Below are positions 45,101-57,597 of a DNA stretch of 64,000 bases, piece after piece (the first letter of the stretch is position 1; each line of letters opens with the position of its first letter). Position numbers and translations under genes: made by a program. Origin of the DNA: Halocafeteria seosinensis. Lineage: Eukaryota; Sar; Bigyra; Bicosoecida. The notes under the pieces were generated by a model that saw only the letters and a list, made by a program, of their open reading frames with translations, was not told the origin of the DNA and searched no databases. The stretch lies in contig LVLI01000325.1 of the NCBI GenBank assembly GCA_001687465.1, positions 62,001-126,000 of the forward strand, read 5' to 3'.

Positions 45101-48100
45101 GTTCCTTCCTTCGATGAGTATACCTTCACCGCCCCTCGTATCAAAAGGAACGAATGCGAGGGCATCCTCAGCTTCCAGACTTCGGTAGAAGGACACTATC
45201 GGGGGATGGTAGCTACTAGCATTCTGCACCCCGTAGTAGACATCGCTTGCCTGGCCTCCTATCCTCAGAACATAAACGAAGCTTTCACCAACCCCCTCAG
45301 GAGTCTCGCACTCTATCCTTGAGTGAGAAATCACGAGACAGTTTTGCAGCTCGAATCTTGCATTCAGAAACGCATGGGGAGAGAAGAAAGGGCTGTTACT
45401 ATAACGCGCACCGGACTCTTGAGCGGGGAAGAGGGTTTCTGCTCTACCAAAAAAGATTCGGAATTCATACAAGTGCTCCAGCTGTCTCCTTATGTCGAAA
45501 CGGGCATAACTCCACAGATCAAGATCGTCATAGCCCCTCTCGTACTCTTCGTATAGAGGATCGCCAGTACTCGGTTGTCCGAAGGAGTTTCCAATAATGC
45601 GCACAGTCTGTCCCCCTGCGGTGTCTGCGTTCCTTACACCAGGGCCTTCAACGCCAGTGATTCGAGGAGCCGCGTAAGCAGTAGTGATGTTGTCCAGTTC
45701 GGCCACAGGGATAGATGAAGCATTGAAAAACTCTTTAACGGAAGATTGTTGGCCTCCTACGAGCACGTGCCATACGTACCCAACTCCAACCCCGGGCGGA
45801 GTTTCGCATTGTATCTGCTCGTGGTTAACCTCTACTTCGCAGCTGGACGCAGCGACACCAACTATTGGTGACTGAAGATCCACAGTCGCGTTCCCGCTCC
45901 AAGAACTGCCCGGACTTTCTACGGCAATCTCAAATTGCACGGCAAACGCAAAGACCCTAGTATCCATATCCCCGAGGTTTTTACCCATTAGGAGGATTCG
46001 CTGTCCTCCTCGGGTATTCAGATTGCATCTTTCTGCTTCTGGCAGTTGGACCTGAGAAAGAGAAGGAGGGGCATAGCTACTGGCCAGCAGAAGCGACATG
46101 GTCGAACGTTCCATCAGGCGCGATAGAGTGCTGTCTTCACTCAGTGATCCATCGAGTAACGCTGAGGCGGCGGCAGCACTACTGTCGAGTCCGTCATCGC
46201 CTACAGTAAGTCTATGCTCCAAAGCGTTTCCCACTCCAGGAGGCGACTCACATATTACCTCCACATGAGCAATGGAGAGGCGGCAGCCGATACCTGAGTA
46301 AGATTCTTTTCGCTCAATCTCTGCAACGGTGCCATCCGTCTTCTCCACTGCTTCAACAAATTCGCTCACTATTTCCAAATCCACCAGTATGTCTTTAGAC
46401 GTATTTGAGAAGGGGCCAAAATTCTCTCCAGCAATAACGAGCTTTTCACCACCGGCAGTCGATAGACCTTGAGGACTGGCGGCGTTTACATAAACTCCAT
46501 GAAGACGCGGAGGCTGATAACCGAAATTGCTGACAACTGTGAGCCACTCTTCAACAGCGCTAACAATATCGGCCCCGCCAGAAGGGACTGCTGTGCTGGG
46601 AGTGTCCTGTAACGTTGCAGAGTCGTCAACGTCAAAGCGCCATCTTATTTGGCTTCCAACCCCGGGAGGGGCAGTACAGATAATTTCTGTGTTGGGAACC
46701 GCTATTTTGCAATGTTCCGATTCGAATTCCACTGCCCATTCCGTCACTTCACGGCCGACACCACCATGAACAATGACATCTTCTGCTGTCGCACCGCGCC
46801 GCTGAAGCTTCGAAGCAGTCGGACCAAGGTTTCTCCCTGTGATACGTAGTGCATCACCCCCCACAGTCGGTATGTCCTCCGACACGTTGAAGCTGTCAAT
46901 GCTCATGTCATCAATATCATTGACTATGACGATAGCCGTGACATTGGTAGCAAGTGCGGGTTCGCCACCATCTGACACTAGGATTCGCAATTCGTAGAAG
47001 TCCACGTCTTCGTAGTCCAAATGACCTTTCAGTTGCAGGCTTGGCTTATCTTCATCGGTAATACCCCATATACCATCGCTGTCGCCTTCCACTATCTCAA
47101 GGCTAAGTTTCCCATGGGAAACCGTGCTGGAGTCCGGATCCAGGACATGGACGTAATCTGGTGGACTACTTTCCTGGGATGCATGCACGAAGAGCTCACG
47201 AGGATTGCTGCTTTCGCTCGCGTCTTCTTCGATTTGGAACCAAAAGATACCATTGGATGTTGCCCCCGATCCAATATACGGTCGCTCGTTCAGATCACCC
47301 ACATCTATCTTCAACTCAGTGTTGTCGGTCAAACCATCTTTATCGGTGACGGTGATATTGAGAACGTAATACCTACCGCTGAGGCTTCCTTGAAACCACT
47401 CTGCCTCGAAATCCATAGGAGAGTTGGTCTTCACTTCGCCGGTAGTCTCGCTAACAACGAAGGGTGTCTCAGGTCGTTGGGGATGGTGGGGCAAGATATC
47501 TAGGATTCTGAACGTGTGGTCTTCGTTTCTATCGGGATCGCTCACCTCTACCACTCCAACATGCGTCCCAATAGGTACGAGTTCATCGACAGAAAGTGAG
47601 GACGTATTAATGCTTGGTTTGTTTGGCCTATCTAGGACGTCAATTGTAATCACAGCCGAGTCTGTCAGTCTCCCAATACCATCATCTTCTACGACTACAT
47701 CCATATAGATCTTGGGCTCTTCAGCGAAGGAAAGTCCCTCGCCAACGATCTTTATTTCACCGTCTTTATTCACATCCACCATAGACTCAGCCGTACTTGG
47801 GTGCCACCCAGTAACAAAGAGCGTATGGGAGTTCTTCGAATCCTCGTCCGAGTATATTATTGTGGCGTCATCAACAACCCCTAGTGGATGGCCTTCGGGT
47901 ATTTTAAAAGTTTGGTCATCCATCACAGGAGCATTGTTGTCAGCAACGATACTAAGAGTCACCGTCGCAGTGTCCCTCAAACCATGAGGATCTTTCACTT
48001 CCACAGTGATAGTAAATCTTTCCTCACCTTCCTCAACCTCCGGTGCTTCTTTTGCCAGCACAACAGTTCCATCTGGTGTAATGTCAAATAATTGGTTGCT

Positions 48101-51100
48101 ACCACCATCATCTAGAAGGGTATAATTCAATTTCGACCGGTCATCAACATCCTGATCTTCACCCACTAGCTGCGATGATCCCACACGGCTACCCCTTTCG
48201 GCTAGTGATTTCGTGGATCGGGAAGTGTCGTTCAATCGCGGAGGGTCGTTCTGATTCCAAAGGTCAATGGTAACCGAAGCTGATCCTTCCAAAGCACTGC
48301 CATTCACACCCCTGTCAGTCACGATGACCTCCACTTCATAAAACGCAGGCTCCGAACCAGTACTATAGAAGGAGTGGCCTTCATAATTTAGCAACGTCGT
48401 CCATGGGTAACTGTCAACTCCTTCGGCAACACAAATTCTTCCACCATCAGTGATCTCAAAGAGAAGAGACATGTTGGGCTTCACGCCTCCAACAGCGGCC
48501 CATTCAACTCTCCATGAAAGACCATCCTGGTCGGCGGTGCCGTCAGGATCCCAGGCAATAACAGTATCAAGATCGTGCGATTTCGGTTTGACGCATGTCC
48601 CAGGTGCCGCATTTTCTTCCAAGTAAAACGATTGCTCCTCATTGACCACTGGCGCATGATTTACATCCAGAATCTCGATATCCGCAGTCGCTGTTGAAAA
48701 AAGCCTTGGAGAACCATTATCCCCGGCTTGCACCACCGCTGTGTAGCGGTACCTTTCAGTAAAATTAAAGCTGCTGGAGCGAACGGTCAAATCCCCTGAG
48801 GATGCACCTACTGAAAAACGGCTAATCACCGTTTCATCATTTTCATCCTCTGGAAGTCTAAAAAATACTGACTGGCCCACATAGGTGTCTCGGTCTTGCA
48901 TGTTAAATGCTGCCCCAGGACCGACAAGGGTCGATGCACTCGCATCTTCACGGACTTGGAACGAGACAGGCTCTATCACGGGTGGGGTATTCACGTGTTG
49001 AAGATCAATAACAAAGACTGTGTTGCTTTCTGGGTTATTATCTTCATCTTTAGCCTGACAGACCATAGTGATGTCAAGGTGGGAATTCTCCTTATGATTT
49101 AGATCATCCTTCTGATGTGTCTCTACTTCGAGTTGATATGCTTCCTCTCTGAGATGAACCACTCCAAAAACACCATTTGGATCAACTACGTTACAATCAA
49201 TGATCACATCGGTTTTGTCCCTATCGTACACTCTAAATTCAGGACCCACTTTAGTTCCTGCAGGTGATCGTTCCTCCACTGTAAACGGGGAGCTTCCCGG
49301 GTCGGTAGAACCTCCTGGGAGCTCTACGCGCGGTGGCTGCCTGACTTTGTTGACGTCTATAACGACGGATGACGTAGATGTTTCGAACTTTCCATCGCTA
49401 ACGGTCACTCTCACTCGATATCGAGAAGCGCGCATATAATCTAGTCCTTCAGCCTGCCGATCGAAGAAAATAGCACCGTCGGACTCGATGGAGAATGGGT
49501 TCTCGCCACCATCTCCCTCTAGCAAGTCAATACTGTAGGACAATGTATCACCAACGTCGGGATCGTCGGCGGAAACTTTTCCACTATCCTGACCGTCGAC
49601 ACGGTCCCCCACAGTCGCGTCCTCATCGATATTGAAAAAATATTCCCCCTTCACGAAGTATGGCGGTTCAGGAACGTTGACGACTCTGATGACAACTTCC
49701 GCCGTATCTTGCAAAGGTGGGGTGCCGTCGTCCTCAACCCTAATTTCCAACCTATGACTTGGCTGCTCGGCAAAATCTAGCCCCTCTGCAGCTACCGTGA
49801 TTTGACCGCTGCAAGCCCCAATGCTAAACAGCGACGCATCACCCTCTAGTCCTTGAACAATCTTATACCGAACTTCTTGGCCAGCTTCGTCGTTCTCAGC
49901 GACCACTGGGTCACCAATTGGGTCGTTTAGGGCGGCATCTTCCGGCACGTCTCGAAAAAATTCGCTCTCGACGAAGACCGGAGGGTCATTTTCTCCCACT
50001 ACCTGAACAGAGAATCGACACGTTACCGTAGGTACATCGTTTGCAGCAACTTCCAAAGTTAGGAGATATTGAGGACAATCATCGAAGTCAAGGTTCTGTT
50101 CCTCGTCTGGCACGTCGATGGAGACTGTATACTCATCGTTATTGTCTTGCGGGGTTGCATGAAACGGCTGGAGTAGCGTGCATGTATCCACAGGATCCGG
50201 GCCCCCTGGATCTAGCCGCTGACCCAAGGAGAAGGCAAGTTCTCCGCTATTGGTACGACTTTTCACAACAATTTTCGCAAATGGCTCCCCCTTATGGCTA
50301 TTTTCAGAAACAGATACTCGTCCTCCTTCAAATTCATTGTCAGCCACTTGATTCTCACAGAGCATGCTGTCAGAATGAGACGTAGTGCTTGCCGCTGGAA
50401 TAAACTCTATTTTCCTTGATCGCTTTCCGGAGCCGCAGACGAATTCCTCTGGACACTTTTGCTGATCTTCCCGTTGGTCCGGTGGGGCATCTTCGGGAAG
50501 CGTGTAGTGCCCATCAGAAACTTGTATCGGTTCATCAGATCCGGGGGGACAGTAAAACGCTGTAGGGATGTCTTTCCCATTGCCACAGCTAACCTGCGTA
50601 GGATCAACAGACCCTGCAGGGCACCAAAATCCTTCCCTACATTCGCCAGAGCATGTACTGGACGTCATACCCTGCTCATCACCATAATATCCTGCAGGAC
50701 ATTTCTCGCGTACTCCGTTTTGACAGTAGTATCCCCGTGGACATTTGCGCTGTTCAGTACGGATGTTGCCCTCCTCAGGAAAGGTGTAGAATCCAGAATC
50801 AACAGTCTTTGGTTCTTCTCTTCCGGGAGGACAATATTTAGTTTCATCCCCACAATTTTGTTGCTGAGGGGATGACGACCCCGGCGGACAAAGATATCCT
50901 GCTTCGCATTCACCAGCGCAAGCGGAGGACGTCTCTCCTTGGTTTCCATACCGGCCAGCCTGGCAGATTTGCCCGGAGGGAGAAGAGCTGGTTTCACCCT
51001 CCTCACAGTAATACCCCGCATCGCATGCTCCAGAGCACTGTTGGGTCTGCAACCCTGCCGCGCTGCCGTATCTTCCAGCGGGACTGTACAACGCATGTTG

Positions 51101-52242
51101 CCGTGAAGTTCAATACACACAACCAGAAAAGCGCCATTAGAGCGAAAGCTTACCATATCTGCTCCTTGTTGCTTGTAGAGCCTTTTGGGCAGTAATAGCC
51201 CTTTTTGCAAGAACCACTGCACTGAGACGACTTCAGCTCTTCCACGCTTCCGTATCTTCCCGGTGGGCACTCAGTACAACTCTTAGAGGAACTAATGGTG
51301 GCAGCGTACTGTCCAGGATCACACTTTTCACAGCTTTCTCCGTCGCTGCTAAGTTTATAGCCAGGCAAACAGCCAACTGTAAACGTAGTGCAAATGTGCA
51401 AGTGCAAGTCACGTCACACACGCACAGTCTGGAATATACGTCGGGACCGCGACTTACCAGGTAGACGGCAAACAAAATGATGCCTGTTGCTACAGTCTTC
51501 ATTGACATGCGTTAGCCGCGGTTCACCACCATTCCAAAGCATTACACAGTCCTCATCATTGTCTTTAGGGTACGTCGATGCCCACTGTGAAGCGTGCGAA
51601 TTAGGCACGGAGTCGTCATTGACCCATCGAAACCCATTCTGCAATTCCCAGTGGAATAACCTTGCAGTCGAAAGCACTAAAACAACAGATTACAGTGCAA
51701 TACCAAACTTACCCCTGTCCGCTGCATTCCGATCCAGCATTGGTTATTCGGACCGCGGCAAAGAGAATAAATCAATTCTCGCGTAGCTCCCTTGTCTTCC
51801 CATCGTGCCAGATCCCCTGCGGGAACAAAAGCTTTACATCGACGCTGCTTGGAACAGAAAAATTCGTAGATGGGGCACCATACCATCTTCATTTTGGCAG
51901 ACATCCCGCGCATCTTCGAACGCTTTGCTTTGAGCGAAGTACCTGAAGCAGTAGTCGTTCTCGTCGATTTCAGATCGGGTGTAACCGGGCGGACAGTGAA
52001 TGGCTGCACAAGTTGAACGCAAATGAATCCAGCCAGAAAGTACGCCCAGAAGCGTATGCACCACTCATGATTCCAACGGCTTTAGCACTTGGTTTCTCAG
52101 GTGTGCGGCTGACGTGTCGGCTTACATACAAACAGATGCACTTACGTTTGTCCGCATCATCATCAGCTCGAACAGCTCTCTGGAAACTGCATAGAACGGC
52201 GAGAAGCACACAAAAGTTCGGAATTCGACCGAGGAACATCAT
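39110..52242 (-). CDS. Giant surface receptor: C-type lectin, Cys-rich repeats, cadherin, IPT/TIG, multi-TM, RG tail
   Basis: Six exons: 52242-52146, 52003-51884, 51816-51713, 51638-51458, 51376-51154, 51083-39110; 4,232 residues. Order: signal peptide (MMFLGRIPNFCVLLAVLCSF); C-type lectin domain ~33-168 (CWIGMQR, DCVMLW, HHFVCRLP); GCC2/GCC3-like Cys-rich repeats ~169-490 (CPPGRYG, CPAGYYGD); about ten cadherin-like repeats ~600-1640 (DVNHAPV, NQNDPP); about 13 IPT/TIG repeats ~1640-3440 (GGEKLVIAGENFG); an EGF/TNFR-like Cys cluster ~3465-3605 (CVEGYYGQPGELCLKC); several membrane helices ~3610-4045; a coiled coil ~4135-4157; and an RGRGRG tail. Such proteins probably act in adhesion or surface sensing. 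The exon 1-2 join (142-nt intron) is the least certain. Domain calls are by eye. Confidence 0.85.
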
Positions 52243-53084
52243 AGTTCCTTGCGCTTTCGCTGCGAGAGACGGAGATTCGAGCGACGTGGAGAATTCCAAG
52301 GCTTCCTTCGCCTCGGCAAGCTCCCACCAGAGTCTCCCCTGGGAATAGCAGGGCTAAAAGAGGCTGGCCGTCTCCCCAGAGCAGTGGTAAAGGTATTTAG
52401 GTATTGACAAGCGCAGAATGACGAGCCGCGTACACGGAACGAAGAAAAACACTTCAACGTCCCTGTGCGCCGCTTCCCTTGTGTCTCCCCTGCGCGTTTG
52501 CCCGACCCCTTTTTGGCACCCAGTACAGTGGGGGAGGCAGGGAAGAAGCCTTCTTTGTAAACCTGTAGACACTGAGATAGTAGCCCTAGCTACAATATGT
52601 TAATTGTAAATGACGACTAACAAACCCAGACACGCGTAGCGAGTTTGCGAAGAGTACCTTTAGCGTTAAGCTTTAAGCCTCACACGTAGCATGCCGGGTC
52701 TTGCGACCCAGACAGCTGTGTGCGACAGATACTGGCCGCTCTGGCAGTCTCCTTCCAGGATCGTGACTCATCAATTACGAGAAGAACTCCTCTACTTTGT
52801 GTCTTAGATGTACTTGGAAAAGTACCGCAGTATTTATCATGTGCTGATTTGCTCAGACTTGACATCGTTCGGGGGTGTTTCATCATGTCGGACACAAAGA
52901 GCAGCCGAGAGCTCACCAGAGGAATTAGCCGCTGGCCGTACGGGCGCGTGCGGCTAAATCAGCGCGGAATAACAGGCTACCTATAACGTATTCTAGTACA
53001 ATTTAGCACGTAATTTGTATATAACGCAATGTGCATTTAGTGAGTGTCGGAGTCAAAACCATTGAAAATGGGTAATGTAGTCAT
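52243..53084. other. Intergenic region upstream of the giant receptor
   Basis: 840 bp, presumably the receptor promoter and 5' UTR plus the 3' end of the transhydrogenase gene. No gene recognised. Confidence 0.5.
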
Positions 53085-56000
53085 TTACTTCGGTTTGAGC
53101 TTCCCTTGCACGGCAGCATACAGTTCGTCGGTGGTTTGTTTCGCATCCCCAAGCAGCATATCGGTGTTCCCCTTGTAAAAGACGGGATTATCCACTGTGA
53201 TACATAACACATCGATAAAGCAGTGAAAAAGACGCTTATATAAACCGAAACAGGCACATACCAGCTGCATATCCAGTACCCATGGTCCGCTTCATAACGA
53301 TGACATTGTCGGCTTCCCAAACACGCAGCACAGGCATTCCGGCAATCGCACTGTCAGGGTCATCTTGCGCAGCAGAATTGACAGTGTCATTTGCCCCGAT
53401 GACAATAACCACATCCGTATCGGCAAAGTCATCGTTAATGTCATCCATTTCTTCCACGATATCTGCGCGCGGCAACATGGAAAAGAGGTATCCCATGCAC
53501 AGCTGTAGCTACCTTCCATCTCTAATGCTTACCGTATGGGATACCAGCTTCAGCCAAGAGGACGTTCAGCTGGCCCGGCATTCGCCCCGCAACGGGATGG
53601 ATAGCAAAGCGAACGTCCTTGCCAGCATCACGAAGGGCCTTGACCATACTGCCGAGAGAATACTGAGCNTTTGCAACCGCCATTCCATACCCTGGAGTGA
53701 TAATCACTTTCCTAGCATCAACCAGCCTTTCAGCAGCGCCTGCAATAGCATTCAAGAAAGCTGTTTATACTGTCGCAATCAGCTTGTCGAGTTGGTACGA
53801 TAACGAACCTTGGATATCCACCTCAGTATGTTCAAGCTGTTCTGTGGCTTTTGTAACCTTGGCATTCTCATTCCAACCACCCAAGATAACATTTGGAAGC
53901 GAACTGCATTCCATACATTGGGTAAACAATTTCTCCGAGAACTTTCAACTCTTGCATAAAGACGTACCGATTCATCCCTTCACACATGATATACGACAAG
54001 ATAGCACCGCTGGAGCCTACGAGCGCGCCAACAATCGTAAGGAGATCATTGTTCAACATGAAGCCCTCGGCGCATAGCGCCCAGCCACTGTAACTATTGA
54101 GCACGGTAATGACGACAGGCATATCTGCCCCTCCAATGCTAGCGGTCATGTGGGCACCCATGGCTCCACTTAGACCCGTCGCAGAGAGAAGTGCGGCCAA
54201 GCCGGTTTCCGCGGAGGGGTGTGAACAGTAGACACCCATAGCACCGACGGATGCTGTCGCCATTCCCGCGTTTAACATGTTCTTGCCACTTAGATCCAAG
54301 GGTTTCGAATCCAGAAGTCCCCTCAATTTAGCGAAGGCAACCAATGATCCAGTCAAAGTCACCCCACCAATCCAAGTACCTGTGAAAAGTGTTGACATCA
54401 CATGCCAAACGGGCGCGGTAAAATAATAATGTAGAAGGGGGACTTACCGAGATAAACGGATGTTTCATTCACTTTTCCCACCGCGTCCGTCACGAAAGAA
54501 TCATATTCGCCAAGATGTTTCGAGAGTCCAGTTAGCACTGCCGCTAGACCAACACTAGAGTGGAAGGCTGCAGTTAACTCCGGGAGCTCAGTAATGGCGA
54601 CCTTCTTGGCAATGTTGTATCCAATAACGCCACCTCCACCTAGCACACCAGTCATTTGAGCCATAACCGACGCCGAGGGAGACATATGTCCCAGGGTGGC
54701 CAAGATTCCGCCACCGACACCAATCATTCCGAGAGCGTTCCCTGAGCGTGCCGTTGAGTGCTGAGATAATCCCGCAATCGCTCCAATGCAGCATAGGGAA
54801 GAGCCCAAATAAGCTAGTTGGTGAACCTGTTCTGCTCCCATAGCAGCAGCTGCCAAATAGCCCCCTGCAATGGAGAAGGTATTGGTTAGCTTGAGCGAAA
54901 ACTAAAGTAGGATAATACAACCCAGACTTACCACCAAACATGGCAGCCGGAATGCCGTAGAGGTACATAGGCTCAGGAGGATCCTCTGGGCGACGGAACA
55001 TATCAAGCATGCGATGCGTTACCAAAAAGCCCCCACCAATATTCACTGCACTAAACCCGGCTGCTGCCGCGGCCAGCGCTTGTCCTGTGGTATGCGGAAT
55101 GACACCACCACCCATTAGTGCCATCCCTCCGACAGCTGTCATCCCCGATACTGCGTTGGTGACGGACATCAATGGAGAATGAAGAGAGGGTTGTACGCCC
55201 CAAACAACCTGTACAAAGAAAATAAAAGACGACTAAAGTAAACGAAGACCAAGACAAGAGATATGCTTAGATTGCCTTACGTTGTAGCCGATTACACCAG
55301 CCAGACCCAGCGTAGTTACCATGGTGGAAAACTCGGGAGTAGGAGAGACGAGACCAATACCTATCATAGAGGAGAGAGCACCCCCAGTTGCAAATGCTCG
55401 GAAGCGGGTCGTGCGATACAGTTTTTCAGCCGCACTTATATCCTCGGGCTGACCCAGCGACCCCTTCTCATCCTTCTGCTGCTTTGGAGGAGATGGATCG
55501 GCGATTGCGGGAGGCGGCCACATTTTCTCACCTTCAAGAGTCACTATGCTGCCTCGAACGACATCGTCGTTAAGATCTACAATATACTCCCCTTCCTTGT
55601 TGGTCATACTCATCAGAAGCTTACTAACGTTATTAGCGTAAAGGGTCGAAGACTGGGTTGGAAGTCGGGATGGAAAATCCGTGTAGCCAACTATTTTCAC
55701 GCCATTCGACTCCGCAAGCTTTCCAGGTTCGGTCAGCTCACAATTACCTCCATTTTCCGATGCAAGGTCAACGATGATCGACCCAGTTTTCATTCGAGAC
55801 ACCATGTCCTTCGTGATTAGCTTAGGAGCTGGTTTTCCGGGTATCAATGCGGTTGTGATGATAACATCGACCTCGCTAGCTTGCTTTGAGAACAATTCCA
55901 TTTCACGCCGAATAAATTCATCGCTCATTTCCTTGGCATAGCCTCCAGATCCCTCGCCAGATTCTTCCTCAATTCCAGTTGTATCCACTTCCAAAAACTC

Positions 56001-56934
56001 CGCTCCCAAGGATTCAACCTGTTCTTTGACAGCCGGGCGGGTGTCAAAGCCACGTACAATTGCGCCAAGGTTCTTGGCTGTAGCCATCGAGGAGAGCCCG
56101 GCAACGCCGCCTCCAATGACGAGCACTTTGGCCGGGGGTACGCGGCCAGCAGCGGTCATTTGACCAGCGAAAAACCGGTCAAAGTGACTGGCTGCCTCAA
56201 CAACGGCTTTGTACCCAGAAATGTTGGCCATGGAGGATAAAGCGTCAAAGACTTGAGCTCTACTGATCCGCGGAATACAGTCCATTGCAAAGGCCGTAGC
56301 TTCCTGCTGCATCAGACGATTCACTAAGTCTTCATCTCTTGCTGGGTACAAGAAAGAAATCAGATCGGATTGCTTCTGAAGGAAATCGACTTCGTGTTCT
56401 GCAGATGGAGTCACAAGCAAAAGCCCCTATGAGAACACGGGAACAGACATGGTGGCAGTAAAACTTACGACTTCCTGCCATAGTCGGAGGACGAACCTTG
56501 AGTATAAAGTTCGACGTTTCATAGAGATCCGCTTGACTGGGCACTATAGTAGCGCCGGCGGCTTCATAATCCTTGTCCGAGAAGTTAGCAGCCGCTCCAG
56601 CACCAGATTCCACGAAGATGTTGTCAAAGCCTTTCTTTTTCAGCTGCTGAATGGATGCCGGGCTCTGCGAGACGCGTCTCTCGCTTTCCCAGATTTCCTT
56701 GGGCACTCCTAAGCGGACCTGAGAAAGGGCTTTCTTACGCTTAATGCCGCCTCGATCAGGCTTCCCGCCTCCTGTAGAGGCGTTTGAAGAATTCCGAGAG
56801 AACAGGGATGGGGCTGGCCCGTGCTTTCTGTTCCCGCGGAGCTTGTTCCCTCCCAAATTGACGTCTCTCGCAGATGAGAATCGACCCATACCGGCGCCAG
56901 AGCGCCGCAAAAACGAAGAACGCGCAGATAGCAT
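53085..56934 (-). CDS. NNT: Mitochondrial NAD(P) transhydrogenase (alpha-beta fusion)
   Basis: Nine exons: 56934-56469, 56398-55281, 55208-54932, 54864-54448, 54379-53968, 53903-53809, 53739-53533, 53462-53262, 53194-53085; 1,100 residues (human 1,086), phase closed at every join. It is a proton-translocating inner-membrane enzyme that moves hydride from NADH to NADP+. An Arg/Ser-rich presequence ([12 protein letters not shown]) precedes domain I ([34 protein letters not shown]), the membrane domain II ([32 protein letters not shown]) and the NADP(H)-binding domain III ([45 protein letters not shown]). The subunit order is PntA then PntB, as in animals. Base 53669 is an unresolved N, within the codon expected to be Lys in AKAQY. 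Confidence 0.96.
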
Positions 56935-57597
56935 CGTGTAAAAGGCAATGAAAGACCAGAAAGAACGAAAAAAGAATGCGCAACTGGCCGTTAAGTTGAA
57001 GTTTTTCAATTATGTTCGTTTTGCCCACAAAGCTCGTAAAGACGATCCTAAGAACACTTACAGACCAGAAAGCCTACAAGTTCGCTTCAACCTACCTTGG
57101 AGCCCTAACAACCCTATTATACCGGACGAATTGTACCTTCAAAACGAGCAAGATACAAACGCATCCTCCGTCCGGGCCCAGCGCCCGGATTTGAATTCCA
57201 CCTCGTGTTTACCCCCTTTCATCGGCGTATATCGAGCGTACACATACCATATGGTATGAGTGGTACACCTACCTATTTCTCAGATAGGGATAATGGCGGA
57301 AAAAGCGTACAAATGGGAGATCCGGGACCAGGTACCGGACACGTGGAACCAGCTGGCGGGGGGACTTCGGTGAGGACCACGCCGAAGCTACTACATAAAG
57401 AATCAAATATTGCGATAGCGCTCTTTCATGATCGTTATTCATTGCATCCATGTGAATTCAGATTTGGGCTCGTTTCAACCGTACTTGCTTCTTTTTAGCA
57501 ATGCAACTGCAAAGTGTAGCTCCTTTTTTCAGAATTCCTCTTACCGTACCGTAGTTGCGTGTAGTCACTATTAACCACAACCATGATTTCCAGAGTT
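56935..57597. other. Intergenic region NNT / Mad3
   Basis: 660 bp with no supported gene. Confidence 0.5.

Noticed and set aside
40000..51000. Many plus-strand frames opposite the giant receptor
   Set aside because: They are shadows of the long exon, short and without domains.
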